A stretch of 64,000 nt of DNA from CAWIHA01 sp963835855 (GTDB lineage: Bacteria; Acidobacteriota; Terriglobia; Bryobacterales; Bryobacteraceae): contig CAWIHA010000025.1 in NCBI GenBank assembly GCA_963835855.1, positions 124,001-188,000 of the forward strand, given 5' to 3'. The position numbers were made by a program, and so were the translations under genes. The notes below the pieces were generated by a model. It was given only the letters and a program-made list of their open reading frames with translations, had not been told where the DNA came from and did no database searches. This document shows, piece by piece, positions 1 through 9,175 of this stretch (the first letter of the stretch is position 1; each line of letters begins with the position of its first letter).

Positions 1-152
1 AAACCGAAGAGGCGGCGTGAAGCATTTTTGGACACGGCTCAAGGTGGGGGCGCTGTAATTCCGCAGAGTTTCAGGCTATAATCTCCTGGACGCGACGAAG
101 GCATTCCTCTGCTATCCTGCGGCAGGGGACGGCTTTCCAAAGGAGAGCGCTC
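1..152. other. upstream flank of the sensor kinase gene
   Basis: A short open frame ends with TGA at 18-20 and could be the last few codons of a gene lying upstream of the window, but five codons are too few to judge. The rest of this stretch is the leader of the sensor kinase gene. It has a purine-rich ribosome-binding region (AAAGGAGAG) ending about 8 bases before the ATG at 153. No RNA gene or repeat is visible. Confidence 0.3.
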
Positions 153-2213
153 ATGCCGCGACGTGAAAGCGGCGTCCTCCCCCTACGTTCTGAACGGGCT
201 GATGAGCTGAGGCGATCGCCAGACGCGACGTCCGCATTTCCGCCAGAAACACCTGTGCACCACGCAATCCTGCGATACGCCGTGGGTATTGCTGCGGTTG
301 CGAGCGCACTCGCTGTCCGGCTGCTACTCCGGCCCCTGCTCGGTACCGAAGCGCCGTACGTGATGTTCTTTATAGCGACGATCGTAACCGTTTACGCCGC
401 TGGGCGGGGGCCGGCGATTCTTGCCACCCTCCTGGGCGGGTTCGCGGCCGACTATTTTCTTATTTCGCCCCTGGGACACCTTGAGTTCTGGACGGGTGCC
501 GGGGCGGTTTGGGCAATTCTTTACTTGCTGGTCTCGGCCGCCTTTATCGCAGCAATGGATGCTCAGCGAAGGCAGCGGCATCGCGCGGAAGCGGCCCTTC
601 GCGAACGCAAACGCGCCGAGGACGAGCTGCGCGAGAGCGAAAAGCGGCTGCGTGCGCGGGCCGCGGAGCTGGAAACGATTATGGACGCGGTGCCAGCGGG
701 CGTCTTCATTGCGCGCGACCCGGAGTGCCGCTCCATGATCGGCAATCGCAGGGCTTGCGAGCTTCTGCGGATGCCGGCCGGCAGCAATCTCTCGAAATCC
801 GCGCCCGATGATCAGAGACCGGCGCACTTCCGGGAGATGAAGGACGGCAAGGAGGTGCCGCCGCAGGAGCTCCCGATGTACAAGGCCGCTAGAACGGGGC
901 AGCCGGTCCGGAATTACGAGTTTGAAATCGTGTTCGAGGGCGAAGCTCCCCATTTCTTGCTCGGCGACGCCATGCCGATGCTGGACGAAAATGGCCGCTC
1001 CCAAGGCGCCGTGGGGACATTCATCGACATCACCGAACGCAAGCGTTTCGAGGAGCAGCTCCGGCAGAGCCAGAAGATGGAGAGCGTCGGGTTGCTGGCC
1101 GCCGGAATCGCGCACGATTTTAACAACCTGCTGGCGAGCATCATGGGATACGCAAGTTTGCTGCACACGGAGGTTGCCGGAGAGAGCTTGGAGCGCGTCG
1201 AATTCATCCTTCAGGCCAGCGAGCGAGCGGCTGATCTGACTCGTCAACTGCTTGCTTACGCCGGCAAGGGCCGATTCGTCATGGAGCCCGTGGATCTCTC
1301 CAAGACAGTGCGGGACATGATGGAATTGCTCCGCGCCTCGATACCGAAGAAGGTAGACTTGCGGCACGAGCTCGCGCCCGATCTCCCGCCCATCGAAGCG
1401 GACCGCGGGCAGATTCAGCAAGTCGTCATGAACCTCGTTCTGAACGCGGCGGAAGCGATTCCGGAAAGCCAGACGGGCGCCGTCATTGTGCAAACGAGCA
1501 TTGAGGAAGTTGCCGCTGCGCGTACGGTCACTGACGCTGTTTCGCACACGGCTGTGGCGCCCGGCAAGTACATTTGCCTTGAAGTCAGCGATACCGGCGC
1601 GGGCATCGGCCAGGCGAACAAGGCCAGGATTTTCGAGCCATTCTTCACTACGAAGCTCCTGGGGCGCGGGCTTGGCTTGCCGGCAGTGGCCGGAGTGGTC
1701 AAGGCGCATCATGGAGCTATCCAGGTCATCAGCGCTCCTGGCAAGGGAAGCACGTTCCGTGTGTTTCTTCCCGCCAGCCTGAAGCACGTCCACGACGGTG
1801 CCGAGGCCAGCGAAGACAATCTCCGTGGAGCTGGCACGGTGCTCGTTGTGGATGATGAAGAGATGTTGTGCAAGTTCGTTCAGACCGCCCTTGAGAGATT
1901 TGGGTACACGGTGCTCACCGCGGAGAACGGGATCGCCGCGATTCGCGTGCTTGAAGAGAACGCCGGGGCGATCGACCTCATTCTGCTGGACCTGCCGATG
2001 CCGGTTATGGGCGGTGAAAACGCCTTACAGGCGCTGAAGCGGAAATGGCCAGAGGTGAAAGTGATCCTGATGAGCGGCTACGCCGAGGCGGAAGCGGTGC
2101 GGCTGTTCGGTGGGAGAGGATTCAGCTTGTTCCTCCAGAAGCCGTTTACCGCGGCGCACTTGGCCGAGCGGGTCAAAGCGGTCCTTGCCCCGCCGGCCGC
2201 CTCCCGAAATTGA
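153..2213 (+). CDS. hybrid sensor histidine kinase with PAS and receiver domains
   Basis: This is a membrane-bound two-component hybrid kinase of 686 aa. Residues about 40-135 form a DUF4118-like cluster of membrane helices as in KdpD. A charged coiled coil follows (137-175), then a PAS/PAC unit (about 173-300) ending in the DITERKR signature. The HisKA box GIAHDFNN carries the phospho-acceptor His321. The ATPase has its N-box around N431, the DTGAGIG G1 box at 480-486 and the GRGLGL G2 box at 504-509. A C-terminal receiver (about 561-680) keeps D567/D568, the phospho-acceptor D613 and K663, so an internal phosphorelay is possible. AAAGGAG precedes the ATG at a normal distance. No DNA-binding output domain or partner regulator lies next to it, so the signal and targets are unknown. 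Confidence 0.93.
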   Translation: MPRRESGVLPLRSERADELRRSPDATSAFPPETPVHHAILRYAVGIAAVASALAVRLLLRPLLGTEAPYVMFFIATIVTVYAAGRGPAILATLLGGFAADYFLISPLGHLEFWTGAGAVWAILYLLVSAAFIAAMDAQRRQRHRAEAALRERKRAEDELRESEKRLRARAAELETIMDAVPAGVFIARDPECRSMIGNRRACELLRMPAGSNLSKSAPDDQRPAHFREMKDGKEVPPQELPMYKAARTGQPVRNYEFEIVFEGEAPHFLLGDAMPMLDENGRSQGAVGTFIDITERKRFEEQLRQSQKMESVGLLAAGIAHDFNNLLASIMGYASLLHTEVAGESLERVEFILQASERAADLTRQLLAYAGKGRFVMEPVDLSKTVRDMMELLRASIPKKVDLRHELAPDLPPIEADRGQIQQVVMNLVLNAAEAIPESQTGAVIVQTSIEEVAAARTVTDAVSHTAVAPGKYICLEVSDTGAGIGQANKARIFEPFFTTKLLGRGLGLPAVAGVVKAHHGAIQVISAPGKGSTFRVFLPASLKHVHDGAEASEDNLRGAGTVLVVDDEEMLCKFVQTALERFGYTVLTAENGIAAIRVLEENAGAIDLILLDLPMPVMGGENALQALKRKWPEVKVILMSGYAEAEAVRLFGGRGFSLFLQKPFTAAHLAERVKAVLAPPAASRN

Positions 2214-2687
2214 CGTGGAAAAACCGGGCCGGGGGTATTTTCTGCCCGATACCATAATTATTGCGGTCTACGGGCGGATTGGCTCCCTAAACCTGCCTTT
2301 TTGACTCTCCCAGGGTTCACTCTCAGTCCGAATTTTTGCGGACGCGCCGGCGAGTGCCGCCGAATGCCACAGAAGAGTGTGAAACAAAAGCCCTTTTTAT
2401 CCTTGACTCCGCTGGTTTTCTGTGCTTAAGATTTATTAACGCTCCTGGGTGCTGTTCCCACGAGGTTTCTGAGCCGCTTCGAACTACGGCCCACATGGCG
2501 GCCATCCCCTGATCGCCCCAACCCGGCAGTCGGATGTCCCGGTGGCGTTTTTCGAAGTGAAGAAGGAAATTCCGGCTAAGAGCAATTGACCAGTCAAAGC
2601 GATTTCAGTTAGAAGCGCAACAGAAGAAAGGCTTTGGGTCACGACAAAAACTTCAACATCGATTGAAAGATTGAAAGGAGAAAAATC
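2214..2687. other. 474-base intergenic stretch
   Basis: This lies between the sensor kinase stop and the multicopper oxidase start. No RNA gene, strong hairpin or conserved ORF is visible. The last 20 bases hold an A-rich leader with GAAAGGAG just before the ATG at 2688. The stretch is more AT-rich than its surroundings around 2395-2460 and probably holds the oxidase promoter, but no convincing pair of -35 and -10 hexamers stands out. Confidence 0.5.
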
Positions 2688-5162
2688 ATGAGCAGTGAAA
2701 AACGATCGCCGATTACTGACCAGGGTGGCACGCGCGCTCATCCCTGGAACGGGTTTCTGCGCGCCGGCCTGGCCAGAACCCCGTTAGTGCTGGTTTTTCT
2801 GGTCTCGGGGCTTGAGTTCACGGCCCTCGGGAACCAACAAATCGTCCAGACGGTATTGGACGGATCGACAATCCCCAAGTTCGTGGAACCGGTGCCCACC
2901 TTCTATGGGAAGCGGCCGGATGGCACGCAACGGGGCACAGTTTTCACTCTGACGAGCCTGGAGTTCCAGCAACAAATCCTGCCGGCGGCCTTCTATGCGA
3001 CGTTGCCAAAATCGGTAACATACAAGGATCAGCTTACAGGCAAAATTGTAGCCAGGATCAACCCCCAACGAGGCACTTATGTATGGGGTTTCAAAATCTT
3101 TGACGGGAGCAACACGTTTGGTCCCTCGTATCCTGGCCCTACCATAGTGGCCCAGCGCGGGGTGCCCATCAGCCTGAACCTGGTAAACCAGTTGGTCCCA
3201 TACCGCGATCTGGATGGCCGCACCTTGCCCGGCCCCTTGCTCCAGAAATTCCTCACTGTTGACCAATCTTTTCACTGGGCCAACCCTTTGAAAACTCCAA
3301 TGTCCGTTCCGGGAACCGATCCCTCTACCGGCCTGGACTTGGGGAATCCAGCCTTTTTTGGCGGCCCCCAACCCATGACCGTGCACTTGCACGGAGCTGA
3401 GACACCATCGGCATTCGACGGCGGTCCGGACACTTGGTTCACGCCGGGGAAGACCTTGAAAGGCCCCGGCTTTGTTACAGACGACTACACCCTCATCAAC
3501 ACCATGCCCGCCACCACTCTCTGGTACCACGATCATGCCTTGGGGGAAACGCGCCTGAACATTTACTCCGGCCAGGTCGGCTTATATTTCCTCAGAGGCG
3601 ATCCTGAATCCAATGTTTCGCCACCGCTGCCCACAGGAAACCAAGAGGTGGAATTGGTGATCCAGGACCGCCAGTTTGACAGCAACGGCCAGCCGTTCTT
3701 CCCGGATGGAAATCCGCCCGGTGCGGGTCTGAACGGCGATCCGGGAAACCCCACCATTCATCCCTACGCCATCCCGGAGTTCTTCGGAGACGTCATCGTG
3801 GTCAACGGCAAGAGTTGGCCTTATTTGAACGTCGAACCCCGGCGCTATCGCTTCCGCTTCCTCAACGCCTGCAATGCCAGGATGCTAGCCTTGCAGCTCG
3901 CCGATCAGTCCGGCAAGACCTCGGGGCCCACAGTACCGACGATCTGGCAGATCGGCTCCGATGGCGGTCTGCTGGATAAGCCGGTAGCGATTAGTTCTTT
4001 CGTCCCGTTCACCTTTGATCCCACCAACCTTTCCGCTACCCCCTACGGCTCTCCCGTTTTCACGTCTCCGAGATTGTTTTTCGCCACGGCGGAGCGCGTG
4101 GATGTAATCGTCGACTTCTCCGGATTTCAGGGCAAAACCTTTACGCTCATCAACGACGCGAATTACCCCTTCCCCAGCGGAACTACTCCGAACCCCAACC
4201 TGGATGGGCTGATTATGCAGTTCCGGGTAACGAAGCCGCTATCTTCGCGCGACGTGAGCTTCAATCCCGCTGTGCGTGGCGCCACACTGCGCCACGGCGA
4301 TGACCAAATCGTCCGGATAGCGGACGGCAAGGGCGGCCTGGCCCCTGGCGTGAATGTCGATAACACCCGGCGGCTGGTGCTGATCGAGGAGGAAGACCCG
4401 GACACTGGCGCTCCGGTCACGGTGATTATCAACAACACCCGTTATGACGGTACCGCGCCGATGGGCCGGTTCCCCTGGCAAAACGGGCAACCCATTCCGG
4501 ATTCCGTTCCCTTTAACAACGGCAACATCAACATCACGGAACTTCCTCAGGTCGGCTCTACCGAGATCTGGGAGTTTGTCAATCTCACGCCGGATGCCCA
4601 CCCCATCCACATCCACCTCATCCAGTTCCAGGTCCTGAACCGGCAGGTGTTTGATGTTGGGGCGGTGGTGCCTGATACGACTCCGCCTTTCCACTTGCCG
4701 CCTCCACCTTTCTTCACCACTCCTGGTTATCGCACTGACGCCTACGAAGCCGCATGGCTCAGTGAGGGTGACTTACTGGGAACCCAATACGGCGATGGGC
4801 CGCCGTTCGATTACCTGCACTTCGGGCTGCGCATGGGTGGTAACCCGGATGTCACATCCTACCTGGTCAACACTCCGTTGGCGCCGGATCCCAACGAAGC
4901 CGGCTGGAAGGACACTTTGAAGATGTATCCGGGTACCGTCACCCGTCTGATGACCCGCTGGGCTCCGCAGGATATCCCGGTGACCGGAGTCAGTGCCGGC
5001 CAGAACAAATTTATCTTCGACCCAACCGCGACTCTGAAGGTCAAGAACGACGGCTTCGGCTTCCCGGGCGGGCCGGGCTACATGATCCATTGCCACATCC
5101 TCGACCACGAAGACAACGACATGATGCGTCCCTTCATGTTGAGCACGTCGCCCGGACATTAA
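2688..5162 (+). CDS. multicopper oxidase (bilirubin oxidase/CotA-like)
   Basis: This 824-aa exported oxidase couples one-electron oxidation of a substrate (phenols, bilin-type compounds or metal ions) to reduction of O2 to water. All four copper-binding motifs are present: HLHG (H233, H235), HDH (H281, H283), HPIHIH (H638, H641, H643) and the C-terminal HCH-x3-H-x4-M (H801, C802, H803, H807, M812). They supply the type 1, 2 and 3 copper sites. An N-terminal hydrophobic segment at about residues 23-42 looks like a signal peptide behind a long n-region. GAAAGGAG is well placed before the ATG. The gene stands alone, with no copper chaperone beside it. The family is certain; the natural substrate cannot be read from sequence. 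Confidence 0.94.
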   Translation: MSSEKRSPITDQGGTRAHPWNGFLRAGLARTPLVLVFLVSGLEFTALGNQQIVQTVLDGSTIPKFVEPVPTFYGKRPDGTQRGTVFTLTSLEFQQQILPAAFYATLPKSVTYKDQLTGKIVARINPQRGTYVWGFKIFDGSNTFGPSYPGPTIVAQRGVPISLNLVNQLVPYRDLDGRTLPGPLLQKFLTVDQSFHWANPLKTPMSVPGTDPSTGLDLGNPAFFGGPQPMTVHLHGAETPSAFDGGPDTWFTPGKTLKGPGFVTDDYTLINTMPATTLWYHDHALGETRLNIYSGQVGLYFLRGDPESNVSPPLPTGNQEVELVIQDRQFDSNGQPFFPDGNPPGAGLNGDPGNPTIHPYAIPEFFGDVIVVNGKSWPYLNVEPRRYRFRFLNACNARMLALQLADQSGKTSGPTVPTIWQIGSDGGLLDKPVAISSFVPFTFDPTNLSATPYGSPVFTSPRLFFATAERVDVIVDFSGFQGKTFTLINDANYPFPSGTTPNPNLDGLIMQFRVTKPLSSRDVSFNPAVRGATLRHGDDQIVRIADGKGGLAPGVNVDNTRRLVLIEEEDPDTGAPVTVIINNTRYDGTAPMGRFPWQNGQPIPDSVPFNNGNINITELPQVGSTEIWEFVNLTPDAHPIHIHLIQFQVLNRQVFDVGAVVPDTTPPFHLPPPPFFTTPGYRTDAYEAAWLSEGDLLGTQYGDGPPFDYLHFGLRMGGNPDVTSYLVNTPLAPDPNEAGWKDTLKMYPGTVTRLMTRWAPQDIPVTGVSAGQNKFIFDPTATLKVKNDGFGFPGGPGYMIHCHILDHEDNDMMRPFMLSTSPGH

Positions 5163-5301
5163 CATCTGCTGCGGTACGCAGGAAAACGTCTCGTTGAGAA
5201 GTGACGGTTTGGCGCCAGGCCGGGTATATGCCACGCGGATAAGACGACTTTAGACGGCCCGGACCGAGCGCAGCGAGGTAGAGATTCTTTCGCGCCTCCT
5301 C

Positions 5302-5346
5302 AGGGCGCCACGGGTGCCATGCAGGCATCCGTTGCGCCCTTTATTT
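5302..5346. terminator. bidirectional Rho-independent terminator
   Basis: A long hairpin has arms AGGGCGC (5302-5308) and GCGCCCT (5334-5340). The stem is extended inward by GG-TGCC/GGCA-CC pairing around the loop ATGCA, and TTATTT follows on the plus strand. It lies between the converging multicopper oxidase and WbuC genes, and the T-rich tail overlaps the WbuC stop codon. It probably ends plus-strand transcription and may work in both directions. Confidence 0.7.
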
Positions 5347-5829
5347 CGACCCGGGGGCGCTCAGCCCCGCTAAGAGCGATTCCAGGTATGCCACGCACCC
5401 TGAGTCGCCCTCCCGCGGAGCCCAGATCGCGAATTCCTTGTCGCTAGCGGCAGAGTATGGGCCGGGCTTCACCTCGAAGCAAACCGCATGCGGGGTCAGC
5501 ACGGCCAGGGTGTGCCACAGCCCGGCCGGGATGTCGATCCCCAGAGCGGGGCTTCCCTGCCCCAATAGGTGCCGCTCAGTCACGCGGCCCACATCGTCAA
5601 ATAGGAAGAACGCAAGTTGCCCCTCCAGCACCAGAAAGGTTTCCGATTTCGGCGGGTCGAGATGCCGATGCGGTGCGATGTAGGCGCCGCGAAGCATCAC
5701 GTTGAGAAAGCGGTGAGGGTTGTCGCGGAGGCTGGGGTGAAAGTTGAAGTTCATCCGGCGCCGCGGCGAGCGCCGCGCCTCGCCGAGCACCCGTTCGAAC
5801 AATTCGGATGTAATGAGCTGCAGCCCCAT
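5341..5829 (-). CDS. WbuC-family cupin protein
   Basis: This 162-aa small cupin matches the WbuC family, often found near surface polysaccharide genes, with no firmly established reaction. Visible family features are the N-terminal MNFNFHPSLRDNPHRFLN segment, the metal-site-like PHRHLDPPKSETFLVLEG motif and the later IPAGLWHTL segment with a possible further metal-binding His. The length is typical and no signal peptide is seen. It is alone on its strand, 132 bases downstream of the PIG-L gene and sharing a terminator with the oxidase. The fold assignment is secure, the function is not. Confidence 0.85.
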   Translation of the reverse strand: MGLQLITSELFERVLGEARRSPRRRMNFNFHPSLRDNPHRFLNVMLRGAYIAPHRHLDPPKSETFLVLEGQLAFFLFDDVGRVTERHLLGQGSPALGIDIPAGLWHTLAVLTPHAVCFEVKPGPYSAASDKEFAIWAPREGDSGCVAYLESLLAGLSAPGSK

Positions 5830-5961
5830 TCTCCGATGATAAAGGACCGGATGGCAGCCGCGGAACGAGAGGGGACCGTGCCAGCTCCTGCGAACACTGA
5901 ACCGAAAGCGTAAGCGAGCGGCGGCCAGCCAGAGGTCCAGCCCCTTGGAGACACGGCCGCG

Positions 5962-6810
5962 TCAGGCGAATTTCTTCACTCTCGAATTCACGTCTTCGGC
6001 AAACCGGCGCACGAAACCAGCAACATACTCCGCGGGGTCGAGCTTTTCGTTCTGAACCAGCGGCGTCAGGTCGATGCCGAAGTTGATCAATTGCGCGGCG
6101 TCCACCGAGTGGCTCTCGTGGTAAGTGGCGTGCGCGCGGCGGCGGGCCATGGTCGCCAAATCGTAGCGCTTGCCTCCCGCAATCTGCGAATCGAACAGAC
6201 CCACGAGTGATGTCTGTATATCCTCGTGCTGGCTGAGCTCAAAGACGACCTTGTCGCTATCGACGAGCCAGTCGAGATCGCGCCATACCTCGCAGCCGTA
6301 CAGCTTGCGTGGCCGTTGGCCGGCCGGCAGCTCGCGGATCGCAGCGATCGTGCGCAGCGCCACGCTGACGTGCGTATCGTGCTTATCGGCCAGGTTGTGT
6401 GTGTAAACAACCTCGGGCTGCGCGGCGGCGATCAGCGCCTTCAAGTCGCTCTTCGGCCCGGGATTGCCGGGTTTCTTCACCGCCGAGCTGCTGTGGTTCA
6501 GGAAAGCCACGGCCGAATACTCGCCGACAAAGGCGGCCTTCTTCTGTTCGCTGCGGCGCACCACTTGCATCTGCTCGTCGGTGTAGTTCGCGTACAGGCC
6601 ATCGCGCGGACTGCCGGCGCCGTTGGTGGCGACTACGGCCATAAACCACTTGTCCGGGTTGCCGAACCCGGCGAGAATGCCTTCCATGGCCATGATCTCG
6701 ATGTCGTCCTGGTGCGCCGCGATACCCATGTGCGTCACGCGCTTGAGCGCGTCCGCCTCGCTCACTCCATCCGGAACCCAGATTTCCGCTCCTGGTTCGC
6801 TCAGTTTCAT
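5962..6810 (-). CDS. PIG-L/LmbE family deacetylase
   Basis: This 282-aa protein belongs to the Zn-dependent N-acetylglucosaminyl deacetylase superfamily, which removes acetyl groups from amino sugars in glycolipids, thiols or antibiotics. The metal-binding AHQDD motif near residues 32-36 is a variant of the classical AHPDD, and a later YTHNLADKHDTHV segment supplies the remaining metal-ligand histidine. A strong Shine-Dalgarno (GGAGGAAAG) precedes the ATG. The start overlaps the stop of the upstream ROK-like gene in an ATGA arrangement, so the two are probably translationally coupled and act on the same sugar. The exact substrate is not deducible. Confidence 0.88.
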   Translation of the reverse strand: MKLSEPGAEIWVPDGVSEADALKRVTHMGIAAHQDDIEIMAMEGILAGFGNPDKWFMAVVATNGAGSPRDGLYANYTDEQMQVVRRSEQKKAAFVGEYSAVAFLNHSSSAVKKPGNPGPKSDLKALIAAAQPEVVYTHNLADKHDTHVSVALRTIAAIRELPAGQRPRKLYGCEVWRDLDWLVDSDKVVFELSQHEDIQTSLVGLFDSQIAGGKRYDLATMARRRAHATYHESHSVDAAQLINFGIDLTPLVQNEKLDPAEYVAGFVRRFAEDVNSRVKKFA

Positions 6811-8234
6811 TTCTTTCCTCCTCCTACTCTTCCTTCTTTGATATCCGGCAGGCTGGCGGCGGCGATGGACTGGCCGACACGGCGATTAGCCTCGTCCGGG
6901 AGCGCGATCGAAACGCGGGAAGCGATCTCCGGGAATTCCGTGCGCAGCACTTCGAGGCTCTTGTTCAGGATGATCTCGCCACCCGGCCCCGTTGTCACCC
7001 GGCCCAGGATCAGCACATGCTTCAATTCGTAGAAATCGGCGTAGTGCGCAATGCCGTAGCCGAGGTACGCGCCGATGGTCTCATAGACCTGCGCCGCCAG
7101 CGGATCGCCCGCCGCCATCTTCTTCTGTAATACGACCAGCCTCTCGGGCAGCGGCAGGCCCGCCTCGGAACTGCATGCCCGCTGCCCGAGGCCACGCGGT
7201 TCGTGGCCTGCTGCGAGAAGTACTGAGCGCCGCCGCAATCGCCCGACCACTCATCGAGCGGGCGCGTCAGGCCGGTAATCGACCGGCACGAATGCCAATT
7301 CGTTTAGCCAGCTTGTGATGTTGCCCTCGCGGTTCACGTAGCCCGCCGCTTGGCTCGAGCCGAGCGCGACGCCGAGCACCGGATTGTCGCCAAGCGACAT
7401 CGAACCGGCTAGCGCCGTCACTTCGCCGTCGTTCACTACTTCCATGGGCACGCCGAACTCGTCGCGGATGCGCAGGAACAGCGGCGCGATCTTCTCGTCG
7501 AAGTCCCTCTTCGGGACGCCGCGGTAGATCGATCCCACGCGCACGCGGTTATTGATGTAGATGCCGGCTGCGCTACCGCCTACGGCATCCAAGCGCGGCA
7601 GGTGCTTCGCAGCCCGGCGGATCGAATCCACCACGCCCTCGTAGTGGTAATTGGGATCGGCCGCGTTGCGCGGATCCCAGACCACTTCCTCGCTGAACAC
7701 GGCTTCACCGTCGATGACCGCGCTCGCCTTGCGGTCGCTCGCGCCGAGATCAAAGCCGACGCGGCAGCCTTCAAGGTGACGGCCGAGTGGTATAGTCATT
7801 TCCTTGGAATCCGGCACGGCCTCGGCGCGCGTCACGACTACCTCGAACGGGTGTTCGTAGACGGCGCCCATGAACTCGAAATCGAACTTGCGCGCGCCCG
7901 CCGGCGAGTAGACGGCTTTGATGTGCTGCCCAATCGCGGCAGGGCCGCCGACGTACACCTTCCACCCGCCGCGCTGCCAGAGAAGGAACTTCACAATCCG
8001 CTCGACGTAGAGCAGCGTGGCCGCCAGATGGCCCGCCGATGGCGGCACGACCGATGTTGAGAACGTCGAGATGGAACCGGCGCCCCGCTCCAGCGCCAGG
8101 CGCAGCGGCACTCCACCCAATGCCGACGCGAGTTCACGATACTTTCGAGTGAATAAAGAAGCCGGTAGGAAGCCCCGATCGAGGGGCGCGACAATGGCTG
8201 GGTTGACCTCGATACCCGCGACTTGCAAGTTCAT
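6807..8234 (-). pseudogene. ROK-like sugar kinase, frameshifted
   Basis: The reading frame runs from the ATG at 8234, which has GGAGAGGAG just upstream, to a TGA at 7251-7253 and resumes after it to end at 6807. Between about 7258 and 7190 the expected family sequence (DEWSGD-, QYFSQQATNRV-like) is found in the +1 frame, so two compensating indels bracket about 70 bases. The first looks like one extra C in a CCC run. The N-terminal half carries VGFDLGASDRKASAVIDG and GGSAAGIYI, and the C-terminal half carries YLGYGIAHYADFY and HVLILGRVT, as in intact ROK-fold relatives. It overlaps the PIG-L gene by ATGA. This is either an assembly or sequencing error in a working gene or a recently broken one; the homopolymer context favours error. 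Confidence 0.75.
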
Positions 8235-8541
8235 TTTGCTCCTCTCCAAAAACGATCCGTGACCGTTCCCTGCTTCCAGCGGTTATGGCGGCCGGCCGGA
8301 GACCGCGAGCTGGCATAGTCCGCGCTTTAGCCGGATGCTCGCCTGCAGCTTGCGAGAAACATCGTGAGAGCTTCGGGCATGCCCTTTGTTTGAATCAGAA
8401 ACCAGAGACCACACTCTGCGCTCCACCGGTGAGGAGTCCCGCACGAAGTGGACGCTGCGTGAGGATACCGGACTCAGACAGCCTTAATCCGTAAATTATC
8501 GTCGATTCAGGCGACGCAGCGCAACCGCAGCGGCGCTGCGA
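8235..8541. other. 307-base intergenic stretch
   Basis: This separates the start of the ROK-like gene from the end of the thioesterase gene; both are on the minus strand. Apart from the hairpin at 8515-8540 and the ROK Shine-Dalgarno, nothing recognisable was found. It presumably holds the promoter of the ROK-PIG-L pair. No tRNA or riboswitch consensus was recognised on either strand. Confidence 0.4.
8515..8540 (-). terminator. stem-loop just after the thioesterase stop
   Basis: Perfect 8-bp arms CGCAGCGC (8515-8522) and GCGCTGCG (8533-8540) enclose a 10-base loop, one base after the thioesterase stop codon on the minus strand. There is no clear U-run after it, so it may be a factor-assisted terminator or a 3' stabilising hairpin rather than an intrinsic terminator. 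Confidence 0.45.
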
Positions 8542-9027
8542 TCAGTTCGCCGCCCCGTTTGTACCCGCGTCGAAGGCTCTACCTTCCAGCGCCTCGATGG
8601 CTCTGCGGCTGTCCGGCGGGAGCGGGACCGACTTGGCCCGTTTGTAATCGAAGGCAACCACGGTCGAATCCACTTCGGCCACGACAGCACCCAGGCGTTC
8701 GCTCACGATTCGATGCCGCATCCGGAAGCTGCTGGTTCCGATGTATGTCACGCGAGCGTCTACATGGACCGTATCGGGATAGGTCAAAGGCCGCCGGTAG
8801 TCGCAGGAGATACTGGCAAGGATCGGGCCGACGCTAGTGGCTGAGAGCATCGCGTCCCAAAGACCAATTCGCGCCAGGTACTCCACCCTGGCCGTCTCGG
8901 CCCAGCGCAGGTAGACGACATTGTTGACGTGCCCAAATTTATCCTGATCGCCCCACAGCAAGGGGAAAGTAGCCACCACCGGGGATCCGGCAAGAGCGGG
9001 ATGGCCGCCGCTCATAAGAAACAACAT
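8542..9027 (-). CDS. 4HBT acyl-CoA thioesterase (YbgC/FcbC-like)
   Basis: This 161-aa hot-dog-fold thioesterase hydrolyses acyl-CoA or acyl-ACP thioesters. The segment GDQDKFGHVNNVVYLRW is the family active-site signature, with the catalytic acidic residue in D-x-x-GHVNN, and FRMRHRIVS and TVVAFDYKR are typical later strands. The ATG at 9027 lacks a clear Shine-Dalgarno and an ATG at 9015 is an alternative; the hot-dog domain starts well after both. It stands alone on the minus strand. Substrate chain length cannot be predicted. Confidence 0.88.
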   Translation of the reverse strand: MLFLMSGGHPALAGSPVVATFPLLWGDQDKFGHVNNVVYLRWAETARVEYLARIGLWDAMLSATSVGPILASISCDYRRPLTYPDTVHVDARVTYIGTSSFRMRHRIVSERLGAVVAEVDSTVVAFDYKRAKSVPLPPDSRRAIEALEGRAFDAGTNGAAN

Positions 9028-9175
9028 TGTAGCGCGGGCCCGGGCGAATCGACGCGATGAGCGGCGCTTAAAGGATTTTGAGCCACGATTAGGCGAATTG
9101 CCTTCTCAGAAAACGGCCCGTAAGGCTCCGCCGGCGCGAGCCCAGGGCCGGGATGAAATGGCGGAAAATAGGGTT

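Noticed and set aside
324..1793. 489-codon minus-strand frame antisense to the sensor kinase
   Set aside because: Antisense shadow with no motif; the plus-strand frame has complete kinase motifs.
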